DNA of 64,000 nt from JADCRZ01 sp965200945 (GTDB lineage: Bacteria; Bacteroidota; Bacteroidia; Chitinophagales; Chitinophagaceae). The position numbers were made by a program, and so were the translations under genes. The stretch lies in the NCBI GenBank assembly GCA_965200945.1, contig OZ241749.1:3038001-3102000 (forward strand). Direction: 5' to 3'. Under the pieces are notes generated by a model. That model saw only the letters and a program-made list of their open reading frames with translations. It was not told the origin of the DNA and did not search any database. Shown piece after piece: positions 34,364-43,257 of the stretch (position 1 is the stretch's first letter; every line of letters starts with the position of its first letter).

Positions 34364-35782
34364 ATGAGAAGGCTTCTGCTCCTGATGTGTATTTCACTCG
34401 CATACTCATTCTCTTTTGCCCAGACTTTCTCCCCCGAGGTTCGCCGCTTTATCAAAACGGATGCGCCCGTGATTGCGCTTACCGATGCCAAACTCATAGA
34501 CGGTACGGGCAAACCGGCCAAACTTCACCAGACGGTGATCGTCTCGAACGGAAAGATCACGGAAGTGGGTACCACCGGACAGGTCGCCGTTCCAGCCGGT
34601 GCGCAGGTGGTCTCCTGTACGGGCAAGACCCTTATTCCCGGACTGGTCATGCTCCATGAACATCTTTATTACACCATGTTCCTCGACCGGTTCTTCAATA
34701 TCGGCGAGATGTCGTCCACCTTTGCCAAGATGTACCTGGCCGGCGGCTCTACCACCATCCGGACGGCCGGCAGCATCGAACCGCAGACCGACCTTGCCAT
34801 CAAGCGCCTCATCGGAGAAGGAAAAATGGTGGGGCCCGACATGGATGTGACGGCGCCTTATATCGAACGGCCGGGCTACGATATCCCCGCGCTGAACACC
34901 GTGAAAGATTCGGCGGAAGCGGCGGCCACCGTAAACTTCTGGGCCAACAAGGGCTGCACTTCTTTCAAAATGTACATGCACGCCCTGCCACAAGACCTGG
35001 TAGCAGTTGTTCGGGAAGCCCATAAAAGAGGACTGAAAGTAACCGGTCATCTCTGTACCATCACCTACCGCGAGGCGGCGGAGCTCGGCATCGACAACCT
35101 CGAGCACGGGTTCATGGCCAGCTCCGATTTTGATACGGCCAAAAAAGTCAACGAGTTCGATTACCCGGTGGCCTCCCGCGCCCTGCAGGCGCTGGACCAG
35201 AACAGTCCGAAAATGAAAGAACTGATCCGGTTCCTTATCAGCAAGAAAGTCGCCCTTACCTCCACCCTGCCGGTGTTCGAGCCAAACACCGGCCGTGAGA
35301 AAGTGCTCGGTGGCGGCGAAGAGGCGCTGATCCCGCAGGTAAACGAGACCGTTACCAACCGCTGGCAGAACAGCCAGCACCGCGACTCGGTGAGCCAGGC
35401 CCTTTTTAAAAAGAACATGGCCTGGGAAAAACAATTCTCCGATGCCGGCGGACTGCTCGTGGCAGGTACCGACCCCACCGGCTCCGGCAGAACGATCGCC
35501 GGCTATGGCAGCCGCCGGGAAATAGAGCTGCTGGTGGAAGCCGGCTTCACGCCGGTGCAGGCCATCAAAATTGCCTCCCTCAACGGCGCCACCTACCTCG
35601 GCCGCGAGAAAGAGACCGGCTCCGTGGAGAAAGGAAAAACGGCCGACCTCGTGCTGATCGACGGCGACCTCGAAAAAGATATCAAAGCAATCCGCAATAT
35701 GGAGATTGTCTTCCGCAAAGGCGTCGGGTTCGACTCCAAAGCCCTTTTTGAATCGGTGAAAGGCAAGGTCGGACTCAACTGA
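34364..35782 (+). CDS. Secreted metal-dependent amidohydrolase (imidazolonepropionase-like)
   Basis: 472 residues, signal peptide MRRLLLLMCISLAYSFSFAQ. The N-terminal beta-sandwich half begins IALTDAKLIDGTGKPAKLHQ, and the barrel begins LIPGLVMLHEHLYY with the H-x-H metal pair His98/His100. Candidate further ligands are Lys202 in SFKMYMHA (carbamylated lysine), His229 in VTGHLC, His248 in DNLEHGF and Asp370 in VAGTDPTGSG, so the metal site seems complete. The C terminus returns to the sandwich with GSVEKGKTADLVLIDGD. The family hydrolyses cyclic amides, dipeptides or related C-N bonds. Its place within a SusC/SusD operon with a fucosidase is unusual and hints at an N-substituted sugar or peptide-linked glycan; this is speculative. 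Confidence 0.85.
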   Translation: MRRLLLLMCISLAYSFSFAQTFSPEVRRFIKTDAPVIALTDAKLIDGTGKPAKLHQTVIVSNGKITEVGTTGQVAVPAGAQVVSCTGKTLIPGLVMLHEHLYYTMFLDRFFNIGEMSSTFAKMYLAGGSTTIRTAGSIEPQTDLAIKRLIGEGKMVGPDMDVTAPYIERPGYDIPALNTVKDSAEAAATVNFWANKGCTSFKMYMHALPQDLVAVVREAHKRGLKVTGHLCTITYREAAELGIDNLEHGFMASSDFDTAKKVNEFDYPVASRALQALDQNSPKMKELIRFLISKKVALTSTLPVFEPNTGREKVLGGGEEALIPQVNETVTNRWQNSQHRDSVSQALFKKNMAWEKQFSDAGGLLVAGTDPTGSGRTIAGYGSRREIELLVEAGFTPVQAIKIASLNGATYLGREKETGSVEKGKTADLVLIDGDLEKDIKAIRNMEIVFRKGVGFDSKALFESVKGKVGLN

Positions 35783-35832
35783 GCTTATTGACTAATTCTT
35801 ACTCCACTACTGACCAATTTAACAACATCCAT

Positions 35833-37197
35833 ATGAACGCAAACTGGTTTCTTGCCCCTCTCTTTTTTCTGCTGCTGATGGCAAACATCGCCTCCGCGCA
35901 GCAACTTCCTTTTATCGGCCGTGAAACACCGGCTGAAAAAGAAAAGCGCCTGCAATGGTTCCAGGATGCCCGCTTCGGCATGTTCATCCACTGGGGACTC
36001 TATGCGCTGGCTGCCCGCCATGAATGGGTAAAGAACCGCGAGCGGATGACCAATGAAGATTACCAGAAGTATTTCGACAATTTCAATCCCGACCTGTTCC
36101 AGCCAAAAGAATGGGCACGGCAGGCAAAGGCCGCCGGCATGAAATACGCCGTGCTCACCTCCAAGCACCACGAAGGCTTTTGCCTGTTCGACAGCAAGTG
36201 GACCGACTACAAAGCCCCCAACACCAAAGCGGGCCGCGACTTGGTGAAGGAATTCGTGGACGCCTTCCGGGCGGAAGGACTGAAAGTGGGATTTTATTAT
36301 TCGCTGCTCGACTGGCACCATCCCGATTACGCCATCGACAGCCGTCATCCGCAGCGCATGGCGCAGGCCGGCGATACAGCGGCTTACTATGCGGGCGTAA
36401 ACAAAGGCCGCGACATGGCCAAGTACCGGGAGTACATCAGGAACCAGATAACCGAGCTGCTGACAAAATATGGCAAGATAGATATTCTGTGGGCCGACTT
36501 TTCCTTCCCGGGAAAGTTCGGCAAGGGCAAGGACGACTGGGGCTCGGTAGAGCTGCTGAAGATGATCCGCAAACTGCAACCAGGCATCATCGTGAACAAC
36601 CGCCTCGACCTGGCGGATTATGCCGACGGCAGCGATTTTGTGACGCCCGAGCAGGTGAAACCAGCCGAACTGCTTAAGTTCAAAGGCAAGACTTGGGAAA
36701 CCTGCCAGACCTTCTCCGGCTCCTGGGGCTATTACCGCGACGAGACCTCCTGGAAATCCGACAAGCAGCTGCTGAACCTGCTCGTCACCTCGGTAGCCAA
36801 CGGCGGCAACCTCATCCTGAACGTAGGCCCAACGGCCCGCGGGGAATTCGATTACCGCGCCCTGCGCGCCCTCGACAGCATGGGCCAGTGGATGCACGCC
36901 AACAGCCAGTCCGTCTACAACTGCACCTACGCTCCCGAAGAGTTCAAAGCCCCCGAAGGCCCCGAAACGCGCCTCACCTACAACCCCGCCACCCGCAAAC
37001 TATACCTGCACTTATTCGATTATCCCACCACCGGTAACATCGTACTGCCGGGCTACGCCGGCAAGGTCAGTTACGCCCAGTTCCTGCATGATGATTCGGA
37101 GCTGCCCATGAAAACAGCGGGCGCCGATATAGTGCTCACGCTGCCTGCAAACAAGCCGCCGCTGGAAGTACCGGTGGTGGAGCTGAGGTTGAAATGA
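35833..37197 (+). CDS. GH29 alpha-L-fucosidase
   Basis: About 454 residues from the ATG at 35833, which gives a signal peptide (MNANWFLAPLFFLLLMANIA, cleavage near SAQQ). The GH29 barrel reads RFGMFIHWGLYALAARHEW (47-65), KYAVLTSKHHEGFCLFD (104-120), YYSLLDWHHPDY, and nucleophile Asp222 in ILWADFSF. It differs from the fucosidase at 23530-24873 in the loop around the nucleophile (LWADFS against IWFDGH), so the two may prefer different linkages. It is the last gene of the plus-strand operon and is convergent with the FAD/Fe-S dehydrogenase, 26 nt away. Confidence 0.93.
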   Translation: MNANWFLAPLFFLLLMANIASAQQLPFIGRETPAEKEKRLQWFQDARFGMFIHWGLYALAARHEWVKNRERMTNEDYQKYFDNFNPDLFQPKEWARQAKAAGMKYAVLTSKHHEGFCLFDSKWTDYKAPNTKAGRDLVKEFVDAFRAEGLKVGFYYSLLDWHHPDYAIDSRHPQRMAQAGDTAAYYAGVNKGRDMAKYREYIRNQITELLTKYGKIDILWADFSFPGKFGKGKDDWGSVELLKMIRKLQPGIIVNNRLDLADYADGSDFVTPEQVKPAELLKFKGKTWETCQTFSGSWGYYRDETSWKSDKQLLNLLVTSVANGGNLILNVGPTARGEFDYRALRALDSMGQWMHANSQSVYNCTYAPEEFKAPEGPETRLTYNPATRKLYLHLFDYPTTGNIVLPGYAGKVSYAQFLHDDSELPMKTAGADIVLTLPANKPPLEVPVVELRLK

Positions 37198-37199
37198 GT

Positions 37200-37216
37200 T
37201 GTCTGAACCGGGATTT
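37200..37216. repeat. Single arm of the TGTCTGAACC repeat family
   Basis: TGTCTGAACCGGGATTT sits in the 26-nt gap between two convergent genes. It matches the arms of the inverted-repeat elements at 34197-34306 and 55038-55175. Only one arm is present, so this is a solo half-element. Confidence 0.5.
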
Positions 37217-37223
37217 CAGGCAA

Positions 37224-40160
37224 TCATTTCAGCGCCTCATACAATACTTCCACCGGATGCATTGCCTTTCTTCCGGTGCCGTCTTTGATCTGGTGGCGGC
37301 AGCTGGTGCCGGGGGCGGCGATGAGGACGTCGGTGGGTTGCTGGCGTACGGCGGGGAAGAGAACAAGCTCGCCGATCTGCATGGAGATGTCGTAATGCTC
37401 TTTTTCGTAGCCGAACGAGCCGGCCATGCCGCAGCAGCCGGAAGGAATGGTTTCGACCGTGTAGTTGGCAGGAAGCGATAACATCTTTACGGATGCAGAC
37501 AACGCATTCCAGGCTTTTTGCTGGCAATGGCCGTGCAGCTTCACCAGCTTTTTTTCGGTCGTGAACTGCTCTTTACTGATATGACCTTTGGCGATCTCGC
37601 GGGTGATGAATTCGTCGATCAGGAAGGTATTGGCAGACAGTTTTTTTGCCGTGTCGAGCTGGTCGTCATCGGCCAGGTCTTCGTACTCGTCGCGGAAGGT
37701 AAGGATGGCGGAAGGCTCTATGCCGATCAGCGGTGATTCGTCGGTGACAAGCGGCGAGAGCATCGCTACATTTTTCTGCGCGATCTTTTTGGCATCCCGC
37801 AGCAGGCCTTTGGAAAGCCAGGTACGTCCGCTTTCGACATGATCAGGTATTTCGACTGAATAGCCGAGCTTCTCAAGCAGCAGGATGGCTTTGATGCCGA
37901 TCCCGGTATCGTTGTAGTTGGTGAACTCGTCGCAAAAGAGATACACTTTTTTAGCACCGGCAGAGACCCGGCTCTCTGCCTGGTGCTTCTTCCACCATTT
38001 GCGCAGCGTGGTGGTATGCATCACCGGCATGGATCGCCTGGCAGCAAAACCGGAAATTTTTTTCACGAGCGGACTGACCGCCTTGTTCGTCATCACAAAA
38101 TTATACAGCCCGGGCACCAGCGCGCCGAGTTTAGCCGAACGGGTAAAATTGGCGATCAGCCGGGAGCGCAACGGGACGCCGTTGGCATCGTAGTAATGCT
38201 GCAGGAATTCGGCTTTCAGCTTGGCCATGTCGACGTTCGACGGGCATTCCGATTTGCAGCCTTTGCAGCTCAGGCAAAGGTCCATCACCTCCTTGATCTC
38301 TTCATGATCGAAGCGGTTCATCTTGCCTGAATTCGTGAGGAACTCGCGCAGGATATTGGCCCTGGCGCGGGTGGTGTCTTTCTCGTTTCGGGTAGCCATG
38401 AACGATGGACACATGGTGCCGCCGGAAAGCTGGCTTTTGCGGCAATCGCCGGAACCGTTGCACTGCTCGGCATGCTGAAGGATGTCCTGGCCGTGGAACC
38501 GGAACACCGTGTTGAAAGCCGGCGTTTGCTGTCCGGGTGAATAGCGCAGCATCTGGTCCATCGGCGGCGTATCCACGATCTTGTTGGGGTTGAAGATGTT
38601 CTGCGGATCCCAGCTGCGCTTGATCTTTTTCAGCAGCTCGTAGTTCTTCTCCCCGATCATCTGCGGAATGAACTCTCCGCGCAGCCGGCCGTCGCCATGC
38701 TCGCCGCTCAGCGAGCCGTCGTATTTTTTCACCAGGGTCGCGATCTCTGCAGCGATCGCCCTGAACAGCCGGTTTCCCTCCACCGTTTTGAGGTTGATGA
38801 TGGGCCGCAAATGGATCTCGCCGGAACCTGCGTGGGCATAGTGGACGGAATAGAGCCCGTACTTTTTCAGGATCACGTTGAAGTCGCGGATATATGCCGG
38901 CAGGTCCTGCACGTCCACGGCCGTGTCTTCGATCACCGGCACGGCCTTCTCATCGCCGGGCAGGTTGCTGAGCAGTCCCAGCCCCGCCTTTCGCAGGGTC
39001 CATATCTTTTTGGTGTCGGCGCCGAACAGCAGCGGGAAATGATAGCCGAGTCCTTCGGCACGCATCTCGGCTTCCGCCTGGCGGGCGATGGCTGTAACTT
39101 CTTCCCTGGTAGCCCGTGCCCATTCCACCACAAGGATGGCCCCGGGGTCGCCCTGTACAAAAAAGCGGTTCTGGATCTGTTCGATGTTATCCTTGGTGCA
39201 TTCGAGGATGTAGTGATCGATGAGCTCGCTGGCCCCCGGCCCGTATTTCACCGCAATGAGATTGGCCCGCAGGGCTTCGTCTACCGAATGAAAATGCACG
39301 CAGAGCAGTCCGGCCTCGCGGGGCGGCAGCGGCACCACCTGCAGCTTGATCTCGGTGATGAAAGCCAGCGTGCCTTCGGAGCCGGCGATCAGGGTGCAGA
39401 AATTGAAATCCGGGCCACCGGCCGTGAAGGGCGCGGTCTCCAGCAGCAGGTCCACCGCGTAGCCGGTGTTGCGGCGCTCGACCGATTTTTTGGGAAATTG
39501 TTTGCGGATCTCTACCTGGTTCTCGTAGTTGCCCAGCAGGCTGCGCAGGGTGCGGTAGATCCCTGCTTCCAGCGTATCCCCTTCGCATTTCGCATGAAAC
39601 CGGTCGGGGTCAAGCGTATTGAAAACCACTTCAGAGCCATCGCTCAGCAGGGCTTTTACTTCGAGCAGGTGTTCGCGGGTGCTCCGGTATACGATGGAAT
39701 TGGAGCCGCACGAATTGTTGCCCACCATCCCGCCGATCATGGCCCGGTTGGCAGTGGAGGTCTCCGGACCGAACAGGAGCCCGTGGGGTGCAAGGAACAT
39801 ATTCAGCTCATCGCGTACCACACCGGGCTGCACGCGCACCCAGCCTTCTTCCTTGTTCAGCTCCAGTATCTTTGTAAAATACTTCGACACATCCGCGATG
39901 ATGCCCTTGCCTACCACCTGTCCGGCCAATGAGGTTCCGGCAGTCCGCGGAATGAGTGAAACTTTTTCCGTGTTTGCAAAGCGAATCAGTCTTTTAATAT
40001 CGTCTTCCGACTTCGGCATCACCACCGCCAGCGGCATCTCGCGATAGGCCGAGGCATCGGTGGCATAGAGGATGCGCATGGCGCGGTCATCATACAGCTC
40101 ACCTTCCAGCTCGGCTGCAAGCGATTTCAGTTTCCCCTCCGCAAGTTGAGTCTCTTTCAT
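37224..40160 (-). CDS. FAD- and Fe-S-containing 2-hydroxyacid dehydrogenase (YdiJ-like)
   Basis: 978 residues. FAD-binding half: SLIPRTAGTSLAGQVVG, ETSTANRAMIGGMVGNNSCG and SGEHGDGRLRGEFIPQM. Iron-sulfur part: NGSGDCRKSQLSGGTMCPSF (near residue 566) and CLSCKGCKSECPSNVDM (near 625), then a C-terminal region with SGCCGMAGSFGYE (near 906). The NGSGDCRK-GGTMCPS block is characteristic of the E. coli YdiJ type, which oxidises D-2-hydroxyglutarate, rather than the D-lactate type at 17863-20706. The two proteins therefore share architecture but differ in their Fe-S regions. Electrons presumably go to the quinone pool. It is on the opposite strand from the preceding operon and 60 nt beyond the DUF6067 gene. 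Confidence 0.88.
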   Translation of the reverse strand: MKETQLAEGKLKSLAAELEGELYDDRAMRILYATDASAYREMPLAVVMPKSEDDIKRLIRFANTEKVSLIPRTAGTSLAGQVVGKGIIADVSKYFTKILELNKEEGWVRVQPGVVRDELNMFLAPHGLLFGPETSTANRAMIGGMVGNNSCGSNSIVYRSTREHLLEVKALLSDGSEVVFNTLDPDRFHAKCEGDTLEAGIYRTLRSLLGNYENQVEIRKQFPKKSVERRNTGYAVDLLLETAPFTAGGPDFNFCTLIAGSEGTLAFITEIKLQVVPLPPREAGLLCVHFHSVDEALRANLIAVKYGPGASELIDHYILECTKDNIEQIQNRFFVQGDPGAILVVEWARATREEVTAIARQAEAEMRAEGLGYHFPLLFGADTKKIWTLRKAGLGLLSNLPGDEKAVPVIEDTAVDVQDLPAYIRDFNVILKKYGLYSVHYAHAGSGEIHLRPIINLKTVEGNRLFRAIAAEIATLVKKYDGSLSGEHGDGRLRGEFIPQMIGEKNYELLKKIKRSWDPQNIFNPNKIVDTPPMDQMLRYSPGQQTPAFNTVFRFHGQDILQHAEQCNGSGDCRKSQLSGGTMCPSFMATRNEKDTTRARANILREFLTNSGKMNRFDHEEIKEVMDLCLSCKGCKSECPSNVDMAKLKAEFLQHYYDANGVPLRSRLIANFTRSAKLGALVPGLYNFVMTNKAVSPLVKKISGFAARRSMPVMHTTTLRKWWKKHQAESRVSAGAKKVYLFCDEFTNYNDTGIGIKAILLLEKLGYSVEIPDHVESGRTWLSKGLLRDAKKIAQKNVAMLSPLVTDESPLIGIEPSAILTFRDEYEDLADDDQLDTAKKLSANTFLIDEFITREIAKGHISKEQFTTEKKLVKLHGHCQQKAWNALSASVKMLSLPANYTVETIPSGCCGMAGSFGYEKEHYDISMQIGELVLFPAVRQQPTDVLIAAPGTSCRHQIKDGTGRKAMHPVEVLYEALK

Positions 40161-40220
40161 AGTTATTCAGACGGGTCTTCCCGGTGTAAACCGTTTTACA
40201 CCCTTATTTGTTCGGAGTTC

Positions 40221-43190
40221 TCATTTGATCAGCAGCAGGTAACCCTTGCCGTGAGGAATATGTAACGTACCGCCGGCATCCACAGCAGCCGCTTCCTGGA
40301 AATTCTTCACTGCCGGGATGCTGATCTTTGCTTTCGCCGGGTCGACGCCCAGCTTCTGCCAGTCGATCTGCAGCTTCACATCCACATCGCCTTCCGCCCA
40401 GCTGGCCACAGACACGAGCGCCTGGGCCCCTTTTGTGTATACGGTGGCCAGTACCGCCGGGTTATCCGTTTTAACCGGACAGTTCGGGCTCCAGTAGCCG
40501 GTCATCTTCGAACCCTGGATGCCGAACTGGTCCCACAGCTTCCAGAGCGGCCGCGGGTCGGCATTGTCGCTCCAGGGCATCCGGTTGGTCATCCCGTATA
40601 CCATGCCCCGCCACGGGTTGCCCCCGCCCTGCAGCATCTCGCCCATGAGTCCGAACGGTATGCCCGACACTTCGGTCAGGAAGAAATCCGGACCGTTCTT
40701 CTCATAATCAAAATATTCTCCGAACCAAAGCCGGTTCAGGTACGGGAAATGCTCCATATACAGGTTGGCGCTGTTGTTGAAGCCATCGTTCTTGTTATAC
40801 TGGTTGGCTGAGTGCAGGTCGATGATGCCGGGATGGCCATCGGCGGTGAGCACGCGTTTGATCCGCTTCATGGTGATGCGGTCGAATGCCACATCGTCGA
40901 GGTAGATGCCGTCGATGCCCACGTTTCTGGTGAGCCAGTTCATGCCCTCCACGTAGTAGTTGTGCCAGCGGCTCATGCCGCTGTTGACCACCGCCGCATC
41001 TTTGAGCTCGGGCACAAACCAGGCGGCGATATAGTCGCTGTCGAGGTGTTCCTGCAGCCATGCAAAGCCGCCGCCCTTGCCGGGCGAATAGATCTCATGG
41101 CCCAGGCTGCGCAAAGGATGGATCTCGTAGGCCCTGTCCGACAATTCGCGCACCGTATTGTAGATCTTTACTTTCAGGCCTTTTTTGTGGGCCGCGTCGA
41201 TATAATCCTTCATCTTTTTCCATTCGATGAACGGATAGTTGATATAGGGGTTGATGGGCGTGGCGTGGTGGATGTTCACGACCGTGGCCCCCGTCGCTTT
41301 GATGGTATCGAGGTTTTCGTATTTGTGATAGAACCGGTTGGCCCACTGAAACTCCGTGTTGATGGGATGGAACGGCGTGATGAGCAGCGTGAAATTGTAA
41401 TAGAGCGTATCGCCCTTTTTCATGGTGCGTGCACCGCTGTAATTATTGGCCAGCATGGACGAGCCCTTGATGCCCACATCGATGCCGCCCTTTCCGCCGT
41501 TGCCCCAGGAGGCCGGCAGCAGCAGCGGTTTCTGCAGATAGAAATTGGTGTTGAGGGGCCGCACATATTTTTCGTCGCGCAGCGAATACTGCAGGCCGAT
41601 GTTCACGTTGCCGATCCAGGCGCCGTCCTGGTTCCTGGTCGCCACTTCCCATTTCCACGCTACTTTCTCGGGCCGCTTGCCACCTTTCTCCCCAAGCCCC
41701 ATCAGGTAATCGGTCTTGTCCTTCTGAAACGGGATGTGCATCACGATGTCTTTGAAATCCAAATCGTTCAGCGCTACCAGCTGCACGGTGTAGCGCATGA
41801 AGCCATCGAATTCGAGCAGGGCTTCCACGTTCATCTGCAGCGAATCGGTCTGGCTGCTGCACTGCCAGCGGACGGTGCCGGCACCTTTTTCCTGGAAAGA
41901 GACCGGGCCATTTTGCAGCGCGATGTCTTTGCCGTTGGAGGCGCGGGTAAAATGAAAATGGAGGGGTTCGTAGAGCAGGTTATTGGGCGTCTGCTGCAGG
42001 CCGGTCATCTCCGGCGTAAAAAAAGTCTGTATCTGTTTGGGAAAGCCGTCCTTGCTGATGGTGATCCTCCGGCCGAGCAGGCTGATCGCGCTGTCGCCGC
42101 TGATCTGGAGCGGCGTATAGGGTGCGATCACGGTGTTCTCCTGCGCCAGCGTGGAGTTGAGCCATTTGAGGCGTGTTTGTTTGGCGGGTTCGCTGATGCC
42201 GCCGTCTGCCAGCACCTTGCCGGTTACCCGGATGGATAACTGCACCGTCCAGGGCCGGTGCCCTTCGGCGTTGATGGTGGCTGTACCCTTGTAGGTGCCG
42301 GCCGGCGTGGTTTTGGGCACGTCGAGCCCGCACCAGAGCGCCTGCACCTTGCCGGCAGGGATGCTTACATCGAAGCGGACCGGTTTGTTGTCGTAGGAAG
42401 TGCCTTCGAGGTTGAGGCAGCCCAGTTGCTTTGCGGGAATGGTGTTACCGCCCGATTGCAGCGAAGAGAACTGCACCGTTACATGGGGCATGTCAGACAT
42501 GGCATACACGCCGAACTGAAATGCGAGGTATTCGCCTTTGGCAGCGGTGTCGGTGAACTGCCGGCCGGCGCCTTTCTGTATCCAGCGCTGCGGCAGCCGG
42601 TCGGTCATTTTAATGGGATGCAGGCGGTCTTCCGGAAACACGACGAAGCTGAAAGACACGTTGTGATCGATGAGCTGCTGCGTTTCCTTTGCCGTGGCGC
42701 TCACTTCCATCGGGTAAAAAGAGTTGAACGCATCGACCGACTGGATCTCGCGCACCGTGCCTTCCACCGTCTTGCCGGCAGATGGCTGCCAGTCCTGCTG
42801 AGAAACCGCCTGCAGGTAAACGCCTTTGGGGTAATTGCTGCGGCCCTCGTTGCGGTAGGGCATATAGTACACGTAATAATCGCCGGCGCCGGAGACCGGT
42901 TCAAACCATATCTCCCCGCTTTCCGCATCGAGGTGGCCGGATTTCTGGTGCCGGATGAGTTGGCCGGTGCGCGCATCCTGCACGATGATCCTTTTGGTTT
43001 CAGGCTGCGGGTCGTGCCGCCGCCAGGGGATCACCACATGGGCGGCAGCGGCGGCGCTGCCTACCCGTATCACGGCGCGGTGGTTGCCGAGCGAATCAGC
43101 GTTCCAGGGTTTGGTAGCGGAAGTATATGTCACCATCTGGCACCGGGCAGTCAGTCCGGCGAGCAGGAATACTAAAAGGGACCATCTCAT
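40221..43190 (-). CDS. Secreted glycoside-hydrolase-like protein (DUF6067/GH123-related)
   Basis: About 989 residues from MRWSLLVFLLAGLTARCQ at 43190; the open frame upstream has a different, low-complexity composition and is rejected. The first part (to roughly residue 400) appears to be beta-sandwich domains. A barrel-like region contains KKGLKVKIYNTVRELSDRAY, then GIDGIYLDDVAFDR near residues 755-765, and WFGEYFDYEKNGPDFF. The paired aspartates in YLDD are good candidates for catalysis. I recognise this as the DUF6067 group, which is related to GH123 enzymes; the assignment is from memory of the motifs. It lies 67 nt after a DUF5077/DUF3472 gene, with which it is probably co-transcribed. 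Substrate unknown. Confidence 0.7.
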   Translation of the reverse strand: MRWSLLVFLLAGLTARCQMVTYTSATKPWNADSLGNHRAVIRVGSAAAAAHVVIPWRRHDPQPETKRIIVQDARTGQLIRHQKSGHLDAESGEIWFEPVSGAGDYYVYYMPYRNEGRSNYPKGVYLQAVSQQDWQPSAGKTVEGTVREIQSVDAFNSFYPMEVSATAKETQQLIDHNVSFSFVVFPEDRLHPIKMTDRLPQRWIQKGAGRQFTDTAAKGEYLAFQFGVYAMSDMPHVTVQFSSLQSGGNTIPAKQLGCLNLEGTSYDNKPVRFDVSIPAGKVQALWCGLDVPKTTPAGTYKGTATINAEGHRPWTVQLSIRVTGKVLADGGISEPAKQTRLKWLNSTLAQENTVIAPYTPLQISGDSAISLLGRRITISKDGFPKQIQTFFTPEMTGLQQTPNNLLYEPLHFHFTRASNGKDIALQNGPVSFQEKGAGTVRWQCSSQTDSLQMNVEALLEFDGFMRYTVQLVALNDLDFKDIVMHIPFQKDKTDYLMGLGEKGGKRPEKVAWKWEVATRNQDGAWIGNVNIGLQYSLRDEKYVRPLNTNFYLQKPLLLPASWGNGGKGGIDVGIKGSSMLANNYSGARTMKKGDTLYYNFTLLITPFHPINTEFQWANRFYHKYENLDTIKATGATVVNIHHATPINPYINYPFIEWKKMKDYIDAAHKKGLKVKIYNTVRELSDRAYEIHPLRSLGHEIYSPGKGGGFAWLQEHLDSDYIAAWFVPELKDAAVVNSGMSRWHNYYVEGMNWLTRNVGIDGIYLDDVAFDRITMKRIKRVLTADGHPGIIDLHSANQYNKNDGFNNSANLYMEHFPYLNRLWFGEYFDYEKNGPDFFLTEVSGIPFGLMGEMLQGGGNPWRGMVYGMTNRMPWSDNADPRPLWKLWDQFGIQGSKMTGYWSPNCPVKTDNPAVLATVYTKGAQALVSVASWAEGDVDVKLQIDWQKLGVDPAKAKISIPAVKNFQEAAAVDAGGTLHIPHGKGYLLLIK

Positions 43191-43257
43191 TCCCGCAAAG
43201 ATGATACATTTTCCGCTTGCCTGAACACCGCGGGCGATCAGGCCAATCCAGCATGAT

